Source: Puccinellia tenuiflora (taxonomy: Eukaryota; Streptophyta; Magnoliopsida; Poales; Poaceae). Taken from it: a stretch of DNA of 64,000 bases. Below the pieces are notes generated by a model, which had not been told where the DNA came from, did no database searches, and saw nothing but the letters and a program-made list of their open reading frames with translations. Where the stretch lies: the NCBI GenBank assembly GCA_012064385.1, contig QRDG01000135.1:372669-436668 (forward strand), in the 5' to 3' direction. The translations under genes and the position numbers were made by a program. Of the stretch, positions 19,858-32,243 are shown in pieces. Position 1 is the stretch's first letter. Each line of letters starts with the position of its first letter.

Positions 19858-20784
19858 TGCCCCATTTGTAGTTTTTTTTTTAAACTGTACGCCCGAAAGG
19901 CATACATCACTTGTATTCAAACAAGAAAGGATACATAGTGAGTACACATAGAAGCAAAGACAAACAAAGAGGATACAAGCAGATGAACAACTGCAAACCG
20001 CCGTCACCACAACAATCAAGCACCCCAACCTTCATCGTCGCTGCCGGAGAAGGAGAGCACCTGCAGCCGGTCCACTCCATAGCGCTCAAGAAGCCCCTAG
20101 CCAAAAGGCGATGACGAGCCGCGATGGCCACCAACCCCGAAGGATAGGATCTGATTCGAAAAGGCACATCGGCCGGAGGAACCCTCCGAGCATCTTCAAC
20201 ACCGGATGCGGGAACGAAGCCAACCCATCCAACGACAAATGACCGGAACCACCACCATCCACTCCTGTAGATCTGCAAACAACCACCACCGCAAAATCCA
20301 CGCCACAACACATACATCCGTAAACAAAGCTTCACAAACTCCTCAACGGCGACGGAGACTACGCCGCTGCAACGGGGTTGGAGCCGGAAGACAAAAGGCC
20401 AAAGCCTTGGCGCCGCCGCCATCTCGCCGCCAAAACTGAACCACCACCTCCTCCCGGCCCCCACGAGGTCGATGCCAAGGACACGAAAGTCGAGGTGGGA
20501 ACAGAGCCGAGGGAACTTTATTCCAGACGCCGCTGCCATCACCACCTCAGCATCGTCGCCATGGTGCCAAAACCTAACCCTAACTACCCTATCTACATTG
20601 CCGAAGCAAAGAACCAGTGTCCCCACCTCCTCCCGCCACCCGCCGAAGCAGCAGCCGGAGGGGAAGGGGACCCGTGGCCTTGCCGGTGAGGAACGGGAAG
20701 GTGGGAACGGGCGTCTCCCTCTTTGTCTCTCTGGTCGCGAGAGGAAGAAGACTGGTGGCAGATCTGGCTGCCCCATTTGTAGTT
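19858..20784 (-). mobile_element. Non-LTR retroposon (LINE-mobilised), minus strand
   Basis: Flanked by the 16-bp direct repeat TGCCCCATTTGTAGTT (19858-19873 and 20769-20784). Next to the left repeat is a T-run, that is, the poly(A) tail of a minus-strand insert ending ...GGGCGTACAGTTT. The insert 19874-20768 is about 895 bp and GC-rich. A 289-codon minus frame (20776-19907) runs through most of it, but it crosses the target site and has no known domain. It may be a non-autonomous LINE derivative or a retrocopied transcript. Confidence 0.75.
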
Positions 20785-20796
20785 AAACTTGGCTAA

Positions 20797-21099
20797 GGCT
20801 TGTTTAGTACTACTAGTGTATTTTTTTGATTGGTGGGGATTATCTTGGCCTAACCCTATAACCCTACATATCCTAAAAAAAAGCAGTTTGATTATCGTGT
20901 ATTTTGTCAGTTTTATCCTCACTTTTCTTTAGAAATTATCAAACTCTAGTGTATCTTACTAAATACCTAATACACTACCCTTTTCTAGTGAATTGGGGAT
21001 AAATAGAAGTTTGATAGGATTGGGTGAAGATGGAGCTTTTACCCAATCCCTGAGGAGATTCCTGCTAATTCCCTAAAAACTTGGTACCAAACAACGACC
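20797..21099. mobile_element. Tourist-like MITE
   Basis: Ends GGCTTGTTTAGTAC and GTACCAAACAACGACC are imperfect inverted repeats flanked by TAA on both sides (20794-20796, 21100-21102), as in PIF/Harbinger-derived Tourist elements. 303 bp, no coding. Confidence 0.65.
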
Positions 21100-21102
21100 T
21101 AA

Positions 21103-22035
21103 GGGTTGATGCCAGTTTTCCGAGTCAATTACAACAGGAAGACAAATGACTTACATCACCGTGCAAGCTCTTCTTTGATCATGTGTATCTTCTTGTTGTA
21201 CACGATGGAAGACAATTTAATCTTTATTTCATAAAACATTGTCAACTCTTTTCTAGACATTATTTAAAAATGCCGCGGCAAACTAATCATAACCTCAAAA
21301 CATCTTGGATGCAATACTATGTTTTATTGAATGCACCTAACCAGTTCATCAAAGGACTCGAGGCGGTGCAAAAATGGGCAATAGTACTCATACTTTAAGA
21401 CTCGTGTTTATCAATTTACGTGATGAGTATATATCGGCATGCTCCAATGAGAGTTCCTCATATAATGTTGGCGTGGTAAAATAAATGAGGATGGGACATA
21501 AAAAATCGAGTAAAATCACGGAGTAAGAAAATGGGTGTCCTTCACGACAATGTTGCTAGACATCATATGTTAACACACGTGACACAGATATTTTATAAAC
21601 CGATTCGGTTATGAATTTAGAGGAGAAGGATGTAATCCATTTAAGGCATGTGACCTCCAACATAAGTCAGTAATTCTCTGTTGTGGCTATGAAGGAGCCA
21701 TTTGACATGCAGTTTTTGTCTAACCAACAATTCATCGCTCGAGCATGGACAAAGGCAGGAATTAAGATCAAGGTATCACCTTCATTGGCCCAATGGATTT
21801 AACCTACAAATGGAGACTTATGTACTGTATTTTCTAAAGAATTTACTAAGTATCGTTACTTTGAATTGAGACTTATGCATGGAAAAGAGTCTGTCTCGTC
21901 TATATTCTTAAGCAATTGGATAACTTATATGCGAAGGGGCACCTGAATAATCTTAGGCCACACCAAGTAGAGGTTAGAGCTCATGATTTATAGGCAGTGC
22001 TTTTCTTATAGGCTTTTGTCTTGTGCAAATCGAAA
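21103..22035. other. Intergenic; possible gene fragment, unrecognised
   Basis: Around 21690-21800 a plus frame reads like a protein fragment (MKEPFDMQFLSNQQF) but is broken by stops, and I recognise no family. Confidence 0.3.
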
Positions 22036-22420
22036 GCCATTTTGGCTCCCGAACTCTAGTGATCCTTTTACTTAAACAAAATTCCAGACTATATTTAAAA
22101 GTTTCAAAAAATCTGAAAAAAAATCTAGGTGTAAACAATGATACATCCTACAAGCATACAAAATCAAAATTTAAATTTTATTATATTATGGGCTACACAA
22201 AAATAAGAAATCTTGTATATTTTGGTTTTTGGATATTCGAATGTGTGTATACTCAGATCCACATATTTTTTATGTATTTCAGAATTTTAAAAAATCATAT
22301 TGATATTTCGCACGTTTGCGGGATACATTATTGACAACATGCAGGATTTTCCCAGATTTTAAGAACTTCTGAATATGGTTTTTGATTACAACAGATGATC
22401 ACTAGAGCTCAGGAACCAGA
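22036..22420. mobile_element. MITE-like element with inverted ends
   Basis: CTCCCGAACTCTAGTGATC at 22046 and GATCACTAGAGCTCAGGAAC at 22397 form imperfect inverted ends. The AT-rich centre, with words like AAATCTAGGTGTA and GGGCTACACAAAAA, resembles the element at 53537-53920. Limits are approximate. Confidence 0.5.
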
Positions 22421-24055
22421 AATCTCCACTCACTATTTACCTTACTGATGGTGAAAGGATAAAGTGTGACATCTCAGGATCAATTTATCTATACACTTGG
22501 TCATGCTGGACTAAGCTTCTCTTTGTTCATAGAGTGGGCTTGCACTTTTGTTTTATGTCCTAGATTTTCTTCACTTCCTAGCATGCTGCATGAATTGTGT
22601 TACAACAAGGAAATCTTCACCCTTACAAGATATTGGGATATCACCGGTAAGCAATATTATCCGTGAACATCCGATACATTTCGTTGAAGCTAAATCACCC
22701 GCGTAAGAGGTGCACTCCGATACAATTGGTGTCCAATAGCTTTAATAGTAATGGCTGGACCTACTAATACCCTATACATTGTGTATTAACAAAGGAAATG
22801 ATGATATAGCAATGTACACATAAATGATACTTGAAAATATGGTTCGAATCATTCCTTGATTTTATTTTGTCTGAATAACTCATATAGTAGTTCCATGAAC
22901 AACCCTGTGAATAGTAAAACATAGTCATGATTTGTAAATTTCTAAATGAACTAAAAACACGTGAATACATAATAACAATTGTTTGGTTTCACCACTTAAA
23001 AAACACATGCATTTCTCTTGAACATTAGGTGCTTCTCATAGTTTTTATACAATTAAAATTAATCTTTCATGAGAATGGACTTGATGGAAAATTTCCCCCA
23101 ACACAATAACAATTCTTTTCTGCTAATCCCTTCATTTAAGATTGAGGTGACTCCAGTTTTCTCCTGTGTTCTATCTAAAAATTTGGCTACATATTCTTCC
23201 TACTTTTTTTGTTTTGTTCGGAACCCATCTGTCAAATTTTCTTGGTATCTCATATTTTCATGTTTTATCCGTACGAGCCACCGCGGCCACTGGCTCAGCT
23301 ACCCAGAGCATATCGTGGTTACGGTGTCAAACTAAACTATGGTCCACTCCAAAAACCAGGAGCTGAAGAGGGAAAAGATTCTAGGCAGAAAACCGAGAGA
23401 GCTGGAGCACGCTTCCCAAGCGAATCTGAACGTCAGAGGATCGACCCAAATCTTCTCACTATACAAGTATACTGTATGAATGAATCTGGAAGAAAAAATT
23501 ACAGACAACGGGAACGACATATGTGAACCTTTCACCTCGCCTTTTCACCCACCAACCCAAAATCCCCAGACACGCTCGCAGACGAGAAAAAAAAAAGTTT
23601 CACCACTGCTGGCAGCCGGCAAGTGCTACTACGGGTAGTACAGCCAGCCCACACGGCCGCACCGGGGGAACCCCACCACCGGCCAGAGATGTGTCAGGGA
23701 AACTTTACATTGATCGCTCGATCGATCGATCGCGGTGGGGGCGGGGCCGGAGCCGGAGCAGCCGCTCCATAAATCAAATCCCACTTGGCTCGTGCCGTTG
23801 TGCGGCTCCTGCCATCAACCCGCAATATACTAATCCGCCATTAATGCCCCCTTAACTCGAGCTCGAGATCGGAGGAGAGCCGAGTGAGTAGGCGTGTCCG
23901 TGTGTGTGAACGTCGCCACGTCGTGGCCCGTGCCGCCGTGCGTGCGCTACGTGCCGCGGCCGCCCCCGATTTAAAGCTGCGCGCCGCTCCCGGTCTCGCT
24001 TTCCGGGAGTGCTGTATCTGTCGCTGTCGCCGGAGGAGGAGGAAGAGGGGGCGGG
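22421..24055. other. Intergenic and promoter region of the BRX-like gene
   Basis: AT-rich up to about 23250, then increasingly GC-rich toward the gene. A TATA-like ATTTAAAG occurs near 23969, about 85 bp before the ATG. A CGATCGATCGATCG run lies near 23717. No other gene is seen. Confidence 0.4.
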
Positions 24056-27000
24056 ATGCTCGCGTGCGTCGCCTGCTCGAGGCAGCTCGGCGGCGGCGGT
24101 GGGTTGCCGCCGCCGCTGCACGAGCCGCCGGAGGAAGAGGACGTCGTCGACGGCGGCGTGGGCGGCGCCGCGACGCCCAGCACGCGGCAGGCCATCAAGG
24201 CGCTCACCGCCCAGGTGGGTTCTCTTCTCCGCACTGTGCCTGCTTCAAATGCCGATTTTTTTTATTTCGTCGAAATCTGCCTGAGGAAAGCTGCAGCTTT
24301 TCAGGCATCGGAATCTCGTTTCGAGGTCGTAATCATCAGATCTTGTGGGAGACAGGGGGCTCGAATTGACGGGGGATTTTACTTTCTTGACTTTCAGATC
24401 AAGGACATGGCGCTGAAGGCGTCGGGCGCGTACCGGCACTGCAAGCCCTGCGCCGGCTCCTCGGCGGGGTCCTCGGGGCGGCACCACCCGTACCACCACC
24501 GCGGCGGCAGCGGCGGCGGCTTCCGGGACTCGGACGCCGCCTCGGGCTCCGGCCGCTTCCACTACGCGTACCGGCGCGCCGCGGGCGCCGGCGGCGGCTC
24601 GAGCGGGGACGCCACGCCGTCCATGAGCGCGCGCACCGACTTCCTCGCCGGCGACGAGGAGGAGCCGGAGGAGGAGGACGACGAGATGTTGTCCGGCGAC
24701 GGCGCCTGCAAGGAGGACAACGCCAAGGAGTGGGTGGCGCAGGTGGAGCCTGGCGTCCTCATCACCTTCGTCTCGCTGCCGCAAGGTGGCAACGACCTCA
24801 AGCGCATCCGATTCAGGTGTGTACTCTTACACCATTACTCGGTTCGTTCATTGGAGAAATTATATTGTCTTATTTTGCATTTTGAGCAAACGTGATTGAA
24901 GTTTTGACATCTTCCTCAGTATGAATAGAGCAATGCATTGCTATATTTGGTAAAAGAAAAAATTGCACATAGATGAGACCCAATGTGTGGTGGAAACTCT
25001 CAACGGATTGAAGTTCCAAACAGCATCTTTCATTCTTTTTTACTGGTCAGTACACATAATTACTACAAATTTCGATGAGAAAAGCAAATGATAGTACACT
25101 TATTAAGCCCAACTTTGTCTTGGTTAACATCTTGTTTAAATTCTAAATATTGCTAATGTTCTAGTTTATAGTTATAAATTACTGGCTCCCTCTCTTCTAA
25201 GTTTCTCTTTTATTCCTTTTTTTTCTTTGATCTGGTTTGGCATTTGTACTCCAAAGTTGCAAGTCTTGTTAGTAGTCACTACTAGTGAAATCGGTGAAAT
25301 TTTCGTCTTGAATTGCATTCTCTGTTGGATTGAAAAGACAAGTTTGATATGAGCTATGAGTTAGCAACCATCCAAACTCAATTTATGAAGGGACGGTTTT
25401 GATTTGTAATCTTGCGAGATGACTAGGTGACCCCATGTTCTCGCTTAGATGTCATCCACTATGCCGTTGGAATGGTAACACAGAGATTCCAATTTATAAA
25501 GTTACCAAAAAAATATTACTCTACACATCTGCTACAGTTTTCTTCTCCTATGTGCTCTAACGGGAACAATCGGGTGCATTGTAAACAGCAGTGACTTTAG
25601 AATATGACACTGCGTCCATTTGTCAACTCTATGATAAAGACCCTCATTTAACCCCTCACGTGCTCCAGCCAGGTCGAAGTCTAGATGTGTCAGCATGCAT
25701 GTTATAGAGTCGGTAGATTTATAATTCTAAGCCATACATTACAGAGTTAATGGGATCATGTCAGTTGCCCATGTTACAAGTATAGCAGCTCAGTGTGTCA
25801 ACCTGCTATGAATTTTGAACTTACCAGTACTATGTGGGCGAAATCCAGCTTGCACATTTGTACTTTAGGTTATCAAGATCATACATTTGCTGTTCTGGCG
25901 ATGACGCTTCCTCTCCAGGAAGACAATAGAGGCCCACAAGCTACACCTCAATAATGGAAAGAGAACGTTGGGACGGAAAAGCTCCTACCTCTTCTTTGGC
26001 CATTTGCTTGCCGTCTTGTGCTGTTAGTGATATGTAGTTGGGTCCCTCCACACCGGGTTATCAGGAGAGCCATCCAATATGGACCTTTACTTGACAGCAT
26101 TTTTGCTAATATGTAGAGCTCTAGTTCCAACACCACCACAGTTATAATCAGATCTTACGAACCACTTTTGCAAACTTAGCCTGGGCACTATAAATTAAAA
26201 ATGTACATATGAAACTATGCTCATTTTAATTTGTAGTGTTCGGATTGAGTTTATAATAGTCGTTCCAAGATTTGTTTGTGAGCATAGCAGCATTGTTAGA
26301 ATAAGATTCTTGTGACGAGTCCCTCAGGGCCAGCTAGCTATTCTGGTTGGGCCCCACTAGCATTATTAGGTATAAAATAAAATACTATTTTATGGCTGCA
26401 GCACTAGCTGGACCTTAAGGTGGGTGCAGGTGTTCTTTTGTTTAGTTCATTGGTTCTAGATCTAAGGCAGGTAGGGACAATTTACAATTTGGTAGCTTAT
26501 GGAGTAACATTGGTTTAACTTGCCAACGTTGTCACGGGATACACTAGTTGTCATTCCATTGAGCGTGTGGATCAGTTGATTAATGTGCTTTAGATCTACC
26601 AACGTGTGGCATAATCACTTGTGCTATGTCATGAATGGGGCATGGGCTACACAGTAAATTGATAGTGGTAGGCCATCTCAGTTGCATCATCTCTCTCTCT
26701 CTCTGGTCCCTTCAGCATGATATACAACGATGTATCATAGGAATGGAATATCTCCCAGCTCTTGCTATACAGGCTGTTTCTAATCTTATACTAGAGATTT
26801 CAGCTATCTAGGGCTTTCCTTTTTAAATGGTGTGCCATATTTTGTGAGTGTATTTAGATCTCAATCTGTTCTGTATTTAGATTGCCTGGTGAAGTTGGTT
26901 GTCTGTTCATCGTACTGCTTGAACTTGGGTTCTTAACTTGTTGATATGCATATGTGAACACAGAACTCTGAAAATCAAGGTGCAAGTGGAACTAAAATAG

Positions 27001-28402
27001 CTATATGCTACTACCAGGCATCCTGCATCCATAACCGATGTCTTGAACACATGCATATGTCATGAGTTATGAGACAAAAAGAAAACGATGCACAAGAATA
27101 GCTAAAGATTGGGCTTATAAGTTGTGAAATGAAAACATTCTTAGTCTGATCTGGGAAATTATAGAGTAACCAGGCAAAACCAGGCAAACACTTCTTTTTT
27201 CTGAACCATGCAGGAGGACTGCAAGCAAACACTCCATTGTACTATATAGTATCTACCATGTAAGATATTTGCTGCCATGGTCGATGTCTCTAAGCTGCCA
27301 ATGTGCCGACTTAATTCCGATGCATCTGTTACTCTACATGGCTTGTTATACATGTATAGCCGTGTGACTTATCGATTCGCTGTTCTATGATTATGTGCAT
27401 GAAAGAAACAGTTTGGTTCTTCTTTACTTGCAATTTGAAAATGCAGTAAGCCCGTAACACCCTAAACAAGGCATATTAGAAAAGGAAATGGATATTTGCT
27501 TACATTTTCCTATGATAATTCTGCATCTGTAATTCATCATGATGTGTCTTTTTTTGTTGCATGTAATGATGTATGACAGCCGTGAGATGTTCAACAAATG
27601 GCAAGCACAAAGGTGGTGGGCTGAAAATTATGACAAAGTTATGGAGCTTTACAACGTGCAGAGGTTTAACCAGCAAAGTGTCCCTCTCCCCACTACTCCA
27701 AAATCTGAAGATGAGGTGAGATGTGCTCAATTTATCCTCAGCTGTTTAAATCACTACGGGTCTGTTTTTATTATAGCCTTTACATTGTTCCATGGCCTTT
27801 GTTTCCTGCAGAGCTCCAAGGAGGACAGCCCAGTAACGCCACCACTGGACAAGGAGCGATTGCCTCGTTCTTTACAGCGACCAGCATCGGGTGGTGGAGC
27901 GATGGGTTACTCTTCGTCTGATTCTCTTGAGCACCACTGTAACGGCCTCCACCATCACCATCATGGACAGCAGTGCTACGATTCGGTCGGGCTAGCGTCG
28001 ACACCGAAGCTGTCAAGCATAAGCGGAGCAAAGACAGAGACCTCGTCGATGGACGCGTCGATGAGGTCGAGCTCGTCTCCAGAAGAGGCTGACAGGTCCG
28101 GCGAGCTCTCGGTGTCCATCAGCAATGCAAGCGACCAGGAAAGGGAGTGGGTGGAGGAAGACCAGCCTGGCGTATATATTACCATCCGGGCTTTGCCTGG
28201 TGGCATCAGAGAACTACGTCGTGTTCGATTCAGGTGCGTGCTGTCTTCTGTCCTCGCCTTGTTAGTCTTCTTTGTGACCGAGAGGAAGACTTGCTTATTC
28301 GACGACTCTTGTTGTGCTTGCAGCCGAGAGAAGTTCAGCGAGATGCATGCCAGGTTGTGGTGGGAAGAGAACCGAGCGAGGATACACGAGCAGTACCTCT
28401 GA
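24056..28402 (+). CDS. BRXL: BREVIS RADIX-like protein, two BRX domains
   Basis: Five exons: 24056-24214, 24398-24816, 27580-27715, 27812-28233, 28324-28402, all GT/AG. The sum of 1,215 nt gives 404 residues. Residues 1-10 carry the conserved Cys motif (MLACVACSRQ), followed by KALTAQIKDMALKASGAYRHCKPC across the first splice, as in the family. BRX domain 1 (about 163-225) spans exons 2-3 (EWVAQVEPGVLITFVSLPQG, then SREMFNKWQAQRWWAENYDK). BRX domain 2 (about 350-404) spans exons 4-5 and ends EENRARIHEQYL. The same phase and position of the splice in both domains reflects their duplication. The family acts at the plasma membrane and in auxin/root and stomatal development through protein interaction. 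Intron 2 is 2,763 bp. The frame is intact; the member within the family is not decided. Confidence 0.93.
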
Positions 28403-28974
28403 GATAGGAGAAGCGCGAGGATGAAAACGGAACAGAGGACTTGGTCGTCGACGATGAGCTAGCTGTTGGTTGATCCATGTTTGTACATTTTGCGGTTGGA
28501 GCTAACACACTACTCCCTCTCTGGGCAGCTGCTGTAGTCAGTCACGCACGTTGAGGTTAAGGCGTCGTTTATACTTGTACTGATCTGCTAGGGTCTGTTC
28601 ATGGGGCTACCCACATGTTTTCCAACACTGGTTTTGGCTTTTGATTGGGCATGAAGATCGTGTTGAGTAGCTCAAAAGATGTGTCCTGTGTAGCCTAGAA
28701 AATACCATCTGTCCTTGAACTGTAGCTTGCCAAAACCAATAACGTTCCTGGAATGCTGGAATTTTTGTGGATTCTAACAGGAGCTGCTGCCATGAAAACA
28801 AACTTTTCAAGCAGTCCGGAACGTTTTTGTTTCGAGTTTCGACCATTCTACCAATACAAACGGTTGCTTCGATTGATAACAAGAACTCCACCTCCAGTTC
28901 CTTGTCTGGCTGGTATAGATAGAGACGGGTGGTTCTTTAGGTGAGTTCATGCTATGTTTGGATAAGTACCCTGC
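28403..28974. other. 3' flank of the BRX-like gene
   Basis: Presumed 3' UTR and spacer; no further gene or repeat seen. Confidence 0.5.
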
Positions 28975-28977
28975 TAA

Positions 28978-29177
28978 GGGGGTGTTTGGTTAGGCTTTCT
29001 AGTTGGCTTTTGGCTTTGACTTATAAGCCATAAAAGCACCTAAATGCTTTTGGCTTTTGGCTTATACCATAGTAAAACATAAGTCAAAAGCCAAAAGCCA
29101 AAAGCACCTATTTAGGTGCTTTTTGGGCTTATAAGCCAAAGCCAAAAGCCAACTACAAAGCCTAACCAAACACCCCC
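28978..29177. mobile_element. Tourist MITE (200 bp)
   Basis: Near-palindromic hairpin with ends GGGGGTGTTTGGTTAGGC and GCCTAACCAAACACCCCC, flanked by TAA (28975-28977 and 29178-29180). Internal AAAAGCCAAAAGCC words pair across the centre. Confidence 0.9.
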
Positions 29178-29180
29178 TAA

Positions 29181-30549
29181 GGCTGCTATACTTCTGATTC
29201 AGAACTAGGCCTGTGGGTGCACAAGTCCTGCCTAATTCTAATGAGCTTTCACCATCAAAGATTGGCCAGACAGATGCCAAATACCATAATTACAAGCACA
29301 CTCGCAGTACCTTCTCGTCAACTTAAATAAATTTATTCGAAGTCACTCACTGAAGCAACCATCTTTGTTGACGTGGTATGTCTATCCTTCATGCCAGCCA
29401 GCCAGAGTGACAACCTATTAAGGTAGAGCATTGGGTCAGAAGGCAAATCACTTTGGGTAAGCTAATCAATTCACACCCAGAAACGAAAGATAAAGTTGGG
29501 TTTATTATTCTCGGTTGGTTGAAGTCACTTTTAAGTCGTTTTCTTACTGATTACATCATGCAACTCTAGTAGACACAACAGAAGTCTATCTCATATTTGT
29601 TAATACATGAGATAATTTACCTATCATCTCACTCTTAGCAGTAGTAGCAGTATTCCAACTCCGTTTTTGTTTTCTCTCAATGAACTTAGGCTATGGGCAA
29701 TAATAGGTCAGAAATATGGTTAACAATGATATTTGCACTCGAGCAAACAAAGAGCAAGAGGTATTGAAAAAGGTACTAAAAAGACAATGTGCATAACACT
29801 AGCAAAGAAACAGAGCAATTGGAAGAAAGCTACCTAATTTTAGCCAATACAGAGGATAATGATAGCATAAACAATGAATAAACACACTTTTAGGCGTCAC
29901 AAACAAGAGAGGTTAACCCCTATCAATACAAGAGATTTACGTGTGACTTTGTAACCAATGTAGTGCAGGCAGTTGGGACATCATCAACATCTAGCAGTAC
30001 TCGTTTATTCCAATAGAAGACTGCTTCAGGCCTCCCATTTTCCCAATGACAAAAAGCATAGAAGTTCTGCAGGAAAAAACTGACAAGAAGGGAAAACAGA
30101 TCTTCCATCTTTCCAGGATCGTATTATATCAGGCTACTGCAGGCAGTTCCCAGTTGTGTCCATACATGAACTGTACCTATCGCTCGTGACCATGTGTGGA
30201 ATGGAGCAAGTTGGAAGGCATCACATCAGTATAAGCTACAGTGCACACCAGTCTCTCTGTCACTTGACGTCTTCATGTTCCTGATATGCCATGTAGTTCC
30301 ATGATTAGAACGAGCTGCAGATCTGGAGTAGTTTGTCAGTCGTGCAGATCTGGAGCTGCAGGACAGAGATGACATGAAACTTGCTTCTTGCTGGACAGGA
30401 ATGAAATGGTGAGCTGATTGATTACCATGTTTGGTTGAAGCGGGGGCGTAAATGGCAGAACGAGCTGCAGATCTGGAGTAGTTTGTCAGTCGTGCACATA
30501 TGACCACACCAATCACATTAGACTTCTTCAATCCATTTAAAGAGCAGAC
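29181..30549. other. Intergenic with a duplicated 36-bp word
   Basis: The word AACGAGCTGCAGATCTGGAG, with its continuation, occurs at about 30307 and 30459 (direct repeat, 152-bp spacing). No gene recognised. Confidence 0.5.
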
Positions 30550-30552
30550 TAA

Positions 30553-30811
30553 GGCCCCCTTTGATTCATAGGTAGGAAAACCAAAGGAACAGGAAATACA
30601 GAGGAATGGATTGCCTAGGATGGCTGTTTGATTCCAATGAAGGATTTTTCCATGAGCTTGGAGCTCATGTTACTTTTCCTGTGAAAACACACTAGCAAGT
30701 TCCTATAGGATTTGTTCCCACAGGATAAGATCCTATAAATCAAAACGTATCCGGAAGGAAAAAATCCACAGGGATTGAATCCTTAGCTAATCCTATGAAT
30801 CAAAGGGGGCC
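30553..30811. mobile_element. Tourist-like MITE (259 bp)
   Basis: Ends GGCCCCCTTTGATTCATAGG and CCTATGAATCAAAGGGGGCC are perfectly inverted over 20 bp, with TAA on both sides (30550-30552, 30812-30814). Confidence 0.9.
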
Positions 30812-31116
30812 TAATATCTACTCAAGTCAATTAAGTCCCTCCAGCTAAAATCGTCGTTAGTGACTATGTCAGTCTGATCACCATTTCCAAATTGTTGTAG
30901 TATAGAATGAACTACTGTAGTACTTCTAAGACAGAGTAACAGAAACAAAGTGGATTGCGTTGATTGATTTGTGGTTACAAAAGAGGACTTTATCTACACA
31001 AACACTTGATCACCATTCTCTTTTCAACACCTGAAGATCAGATAAGCTGTGGAAAGGAACGAAACAAACCAAGCAAAAAGCACCTAATTTGCATTATCTA
31101 TACTTGCCATCACAAG

Positions 31117-32243
31117 TCAGGGAACACTGCCACTCTCCTGCCCCTTCTTCGCCGAGAGGCGCTTGAGGAACTCGTACGTGGTGATCATGGTGGTGGCGGA
31201 CAAGGACATGGATGCCCACCTCGGGCCGAGCCCCCTGTAACACGCGCCCCATCCACCTTCCTTGATCAGCATCCGCACTGTCCGGCCAATGGTGATTGGC
31301 TCGCCGTGGCCGTCCATGACCTGCATCCTGGTCTTGATCGTGTCCAGCGGCATGGTCACAACCGCCGCTGCGCCGCCAGCGGCCGCGGCACTGGCTCCCT
31401 GCACCACCATGAGTGTCTTGCAACTGGGCTCCAGTGAGGTGTCTCCGTCGCCGTCGTAGATTTCTTGCACGCCCACACCGTACTGGCACAGGTAGGAGCC
31501 GACTCCGCTCCAGATTGTCTGCTGTGAGAGTGAGTAGGTCGCCCACCAGACGGCATTGGAGGGGGCGTAGGTTAGGATGGACATGCCGAAGCCGCGGTAC
31601 AGGCCGCGGAGGCCGTCGGAGGCCACGATCTTGCGGAAGGCGTCGAGGCCGCCGTGGTAGCGGGAGGCCGGGCACGGGTTGCCTTGCACCATGAGGCGCT
31701 GGCTGATGACGTCGACGGGGGTCCACACGACCTGCGCGGCGACGGCAGCGGTGAGGCCCGCGGCGGCGCCCGCGGCCGCAGACGCGGCGGGTTCCGGCGC
31801 GCCGAGGGTGAGCATGGCCGGGCCGACGGCGGAGCGCGTGGCCTCGAGCGCGCCCATGTAGAGCGCGCGCGCCGGGACGGTTCCGGCGAGGGAGGTGGCG
31901 AAGCCACGGTAGAAGGCGAGGGGCCCCTCCCGCCGCAGGATGGTGGTGGCCGCGGCGGCGGCGGAGGGCGGAAGCCCTGCTCCGGCTCCGGCCCTCGCCC
32001 CCGCCGCGGCCGCGTGCGCCGGGGGCGGCTCCGGCGCGACCTGCAGGCGCGTCTTGAGGACGATGGCGGGGTAGAGCGCGGCGGAGACGGCGGAGAAGAG
32101 CCCCGCGCCGAGGACGAAGAAGCGCGACTTGTCGAGGCGGTCCCAGTCGATGTCCGCGGGGAGCTGCAGATCCTGGGCCTGCTCCGCCGCCGCGTCCGGC
32201 GGCGGCGGAGGCGCCTTCCGGCGATCTATGGCCTCTCCTCCAT
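31117..32243 (-). CDS. Mitochondrial carrier, SLC25A44-like; start codon out of frame
   Basis: A single-exon minus-strand gene with three Mito_carr repeats. Signature motifs: PAIVLKTRLQV (repeat 1), TPVDVISQRLMVQG (repeat 2), MPLDTIKTRMQV (repeat 3). It continues upstream in frame through DIDWDRLDKSRFFVLGAGLF, the usual N-terminus of plant SLC25A44 relatives, inner-membrane carriers linked to branched-chain amino acid transport in animals. The expected ATG at 32243-32241 reads MEERP and then hits TAG (32228-32226). The carrier frame joins only if one base is added between 32241 and 32226, which would give 375 residues. No other in-frame ATG exists before 31857. It could be a pseudogene, a sequencing error, or use a non-AUG start. 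The rest is intact to the TGA. Confidence 0.85.

Noticed and set aside
24245..24784. 179-codon minus frame over BRX exon 2
   Set aside because: Complement of the BRX-like exon; the plus-strand exon model is fully supported.
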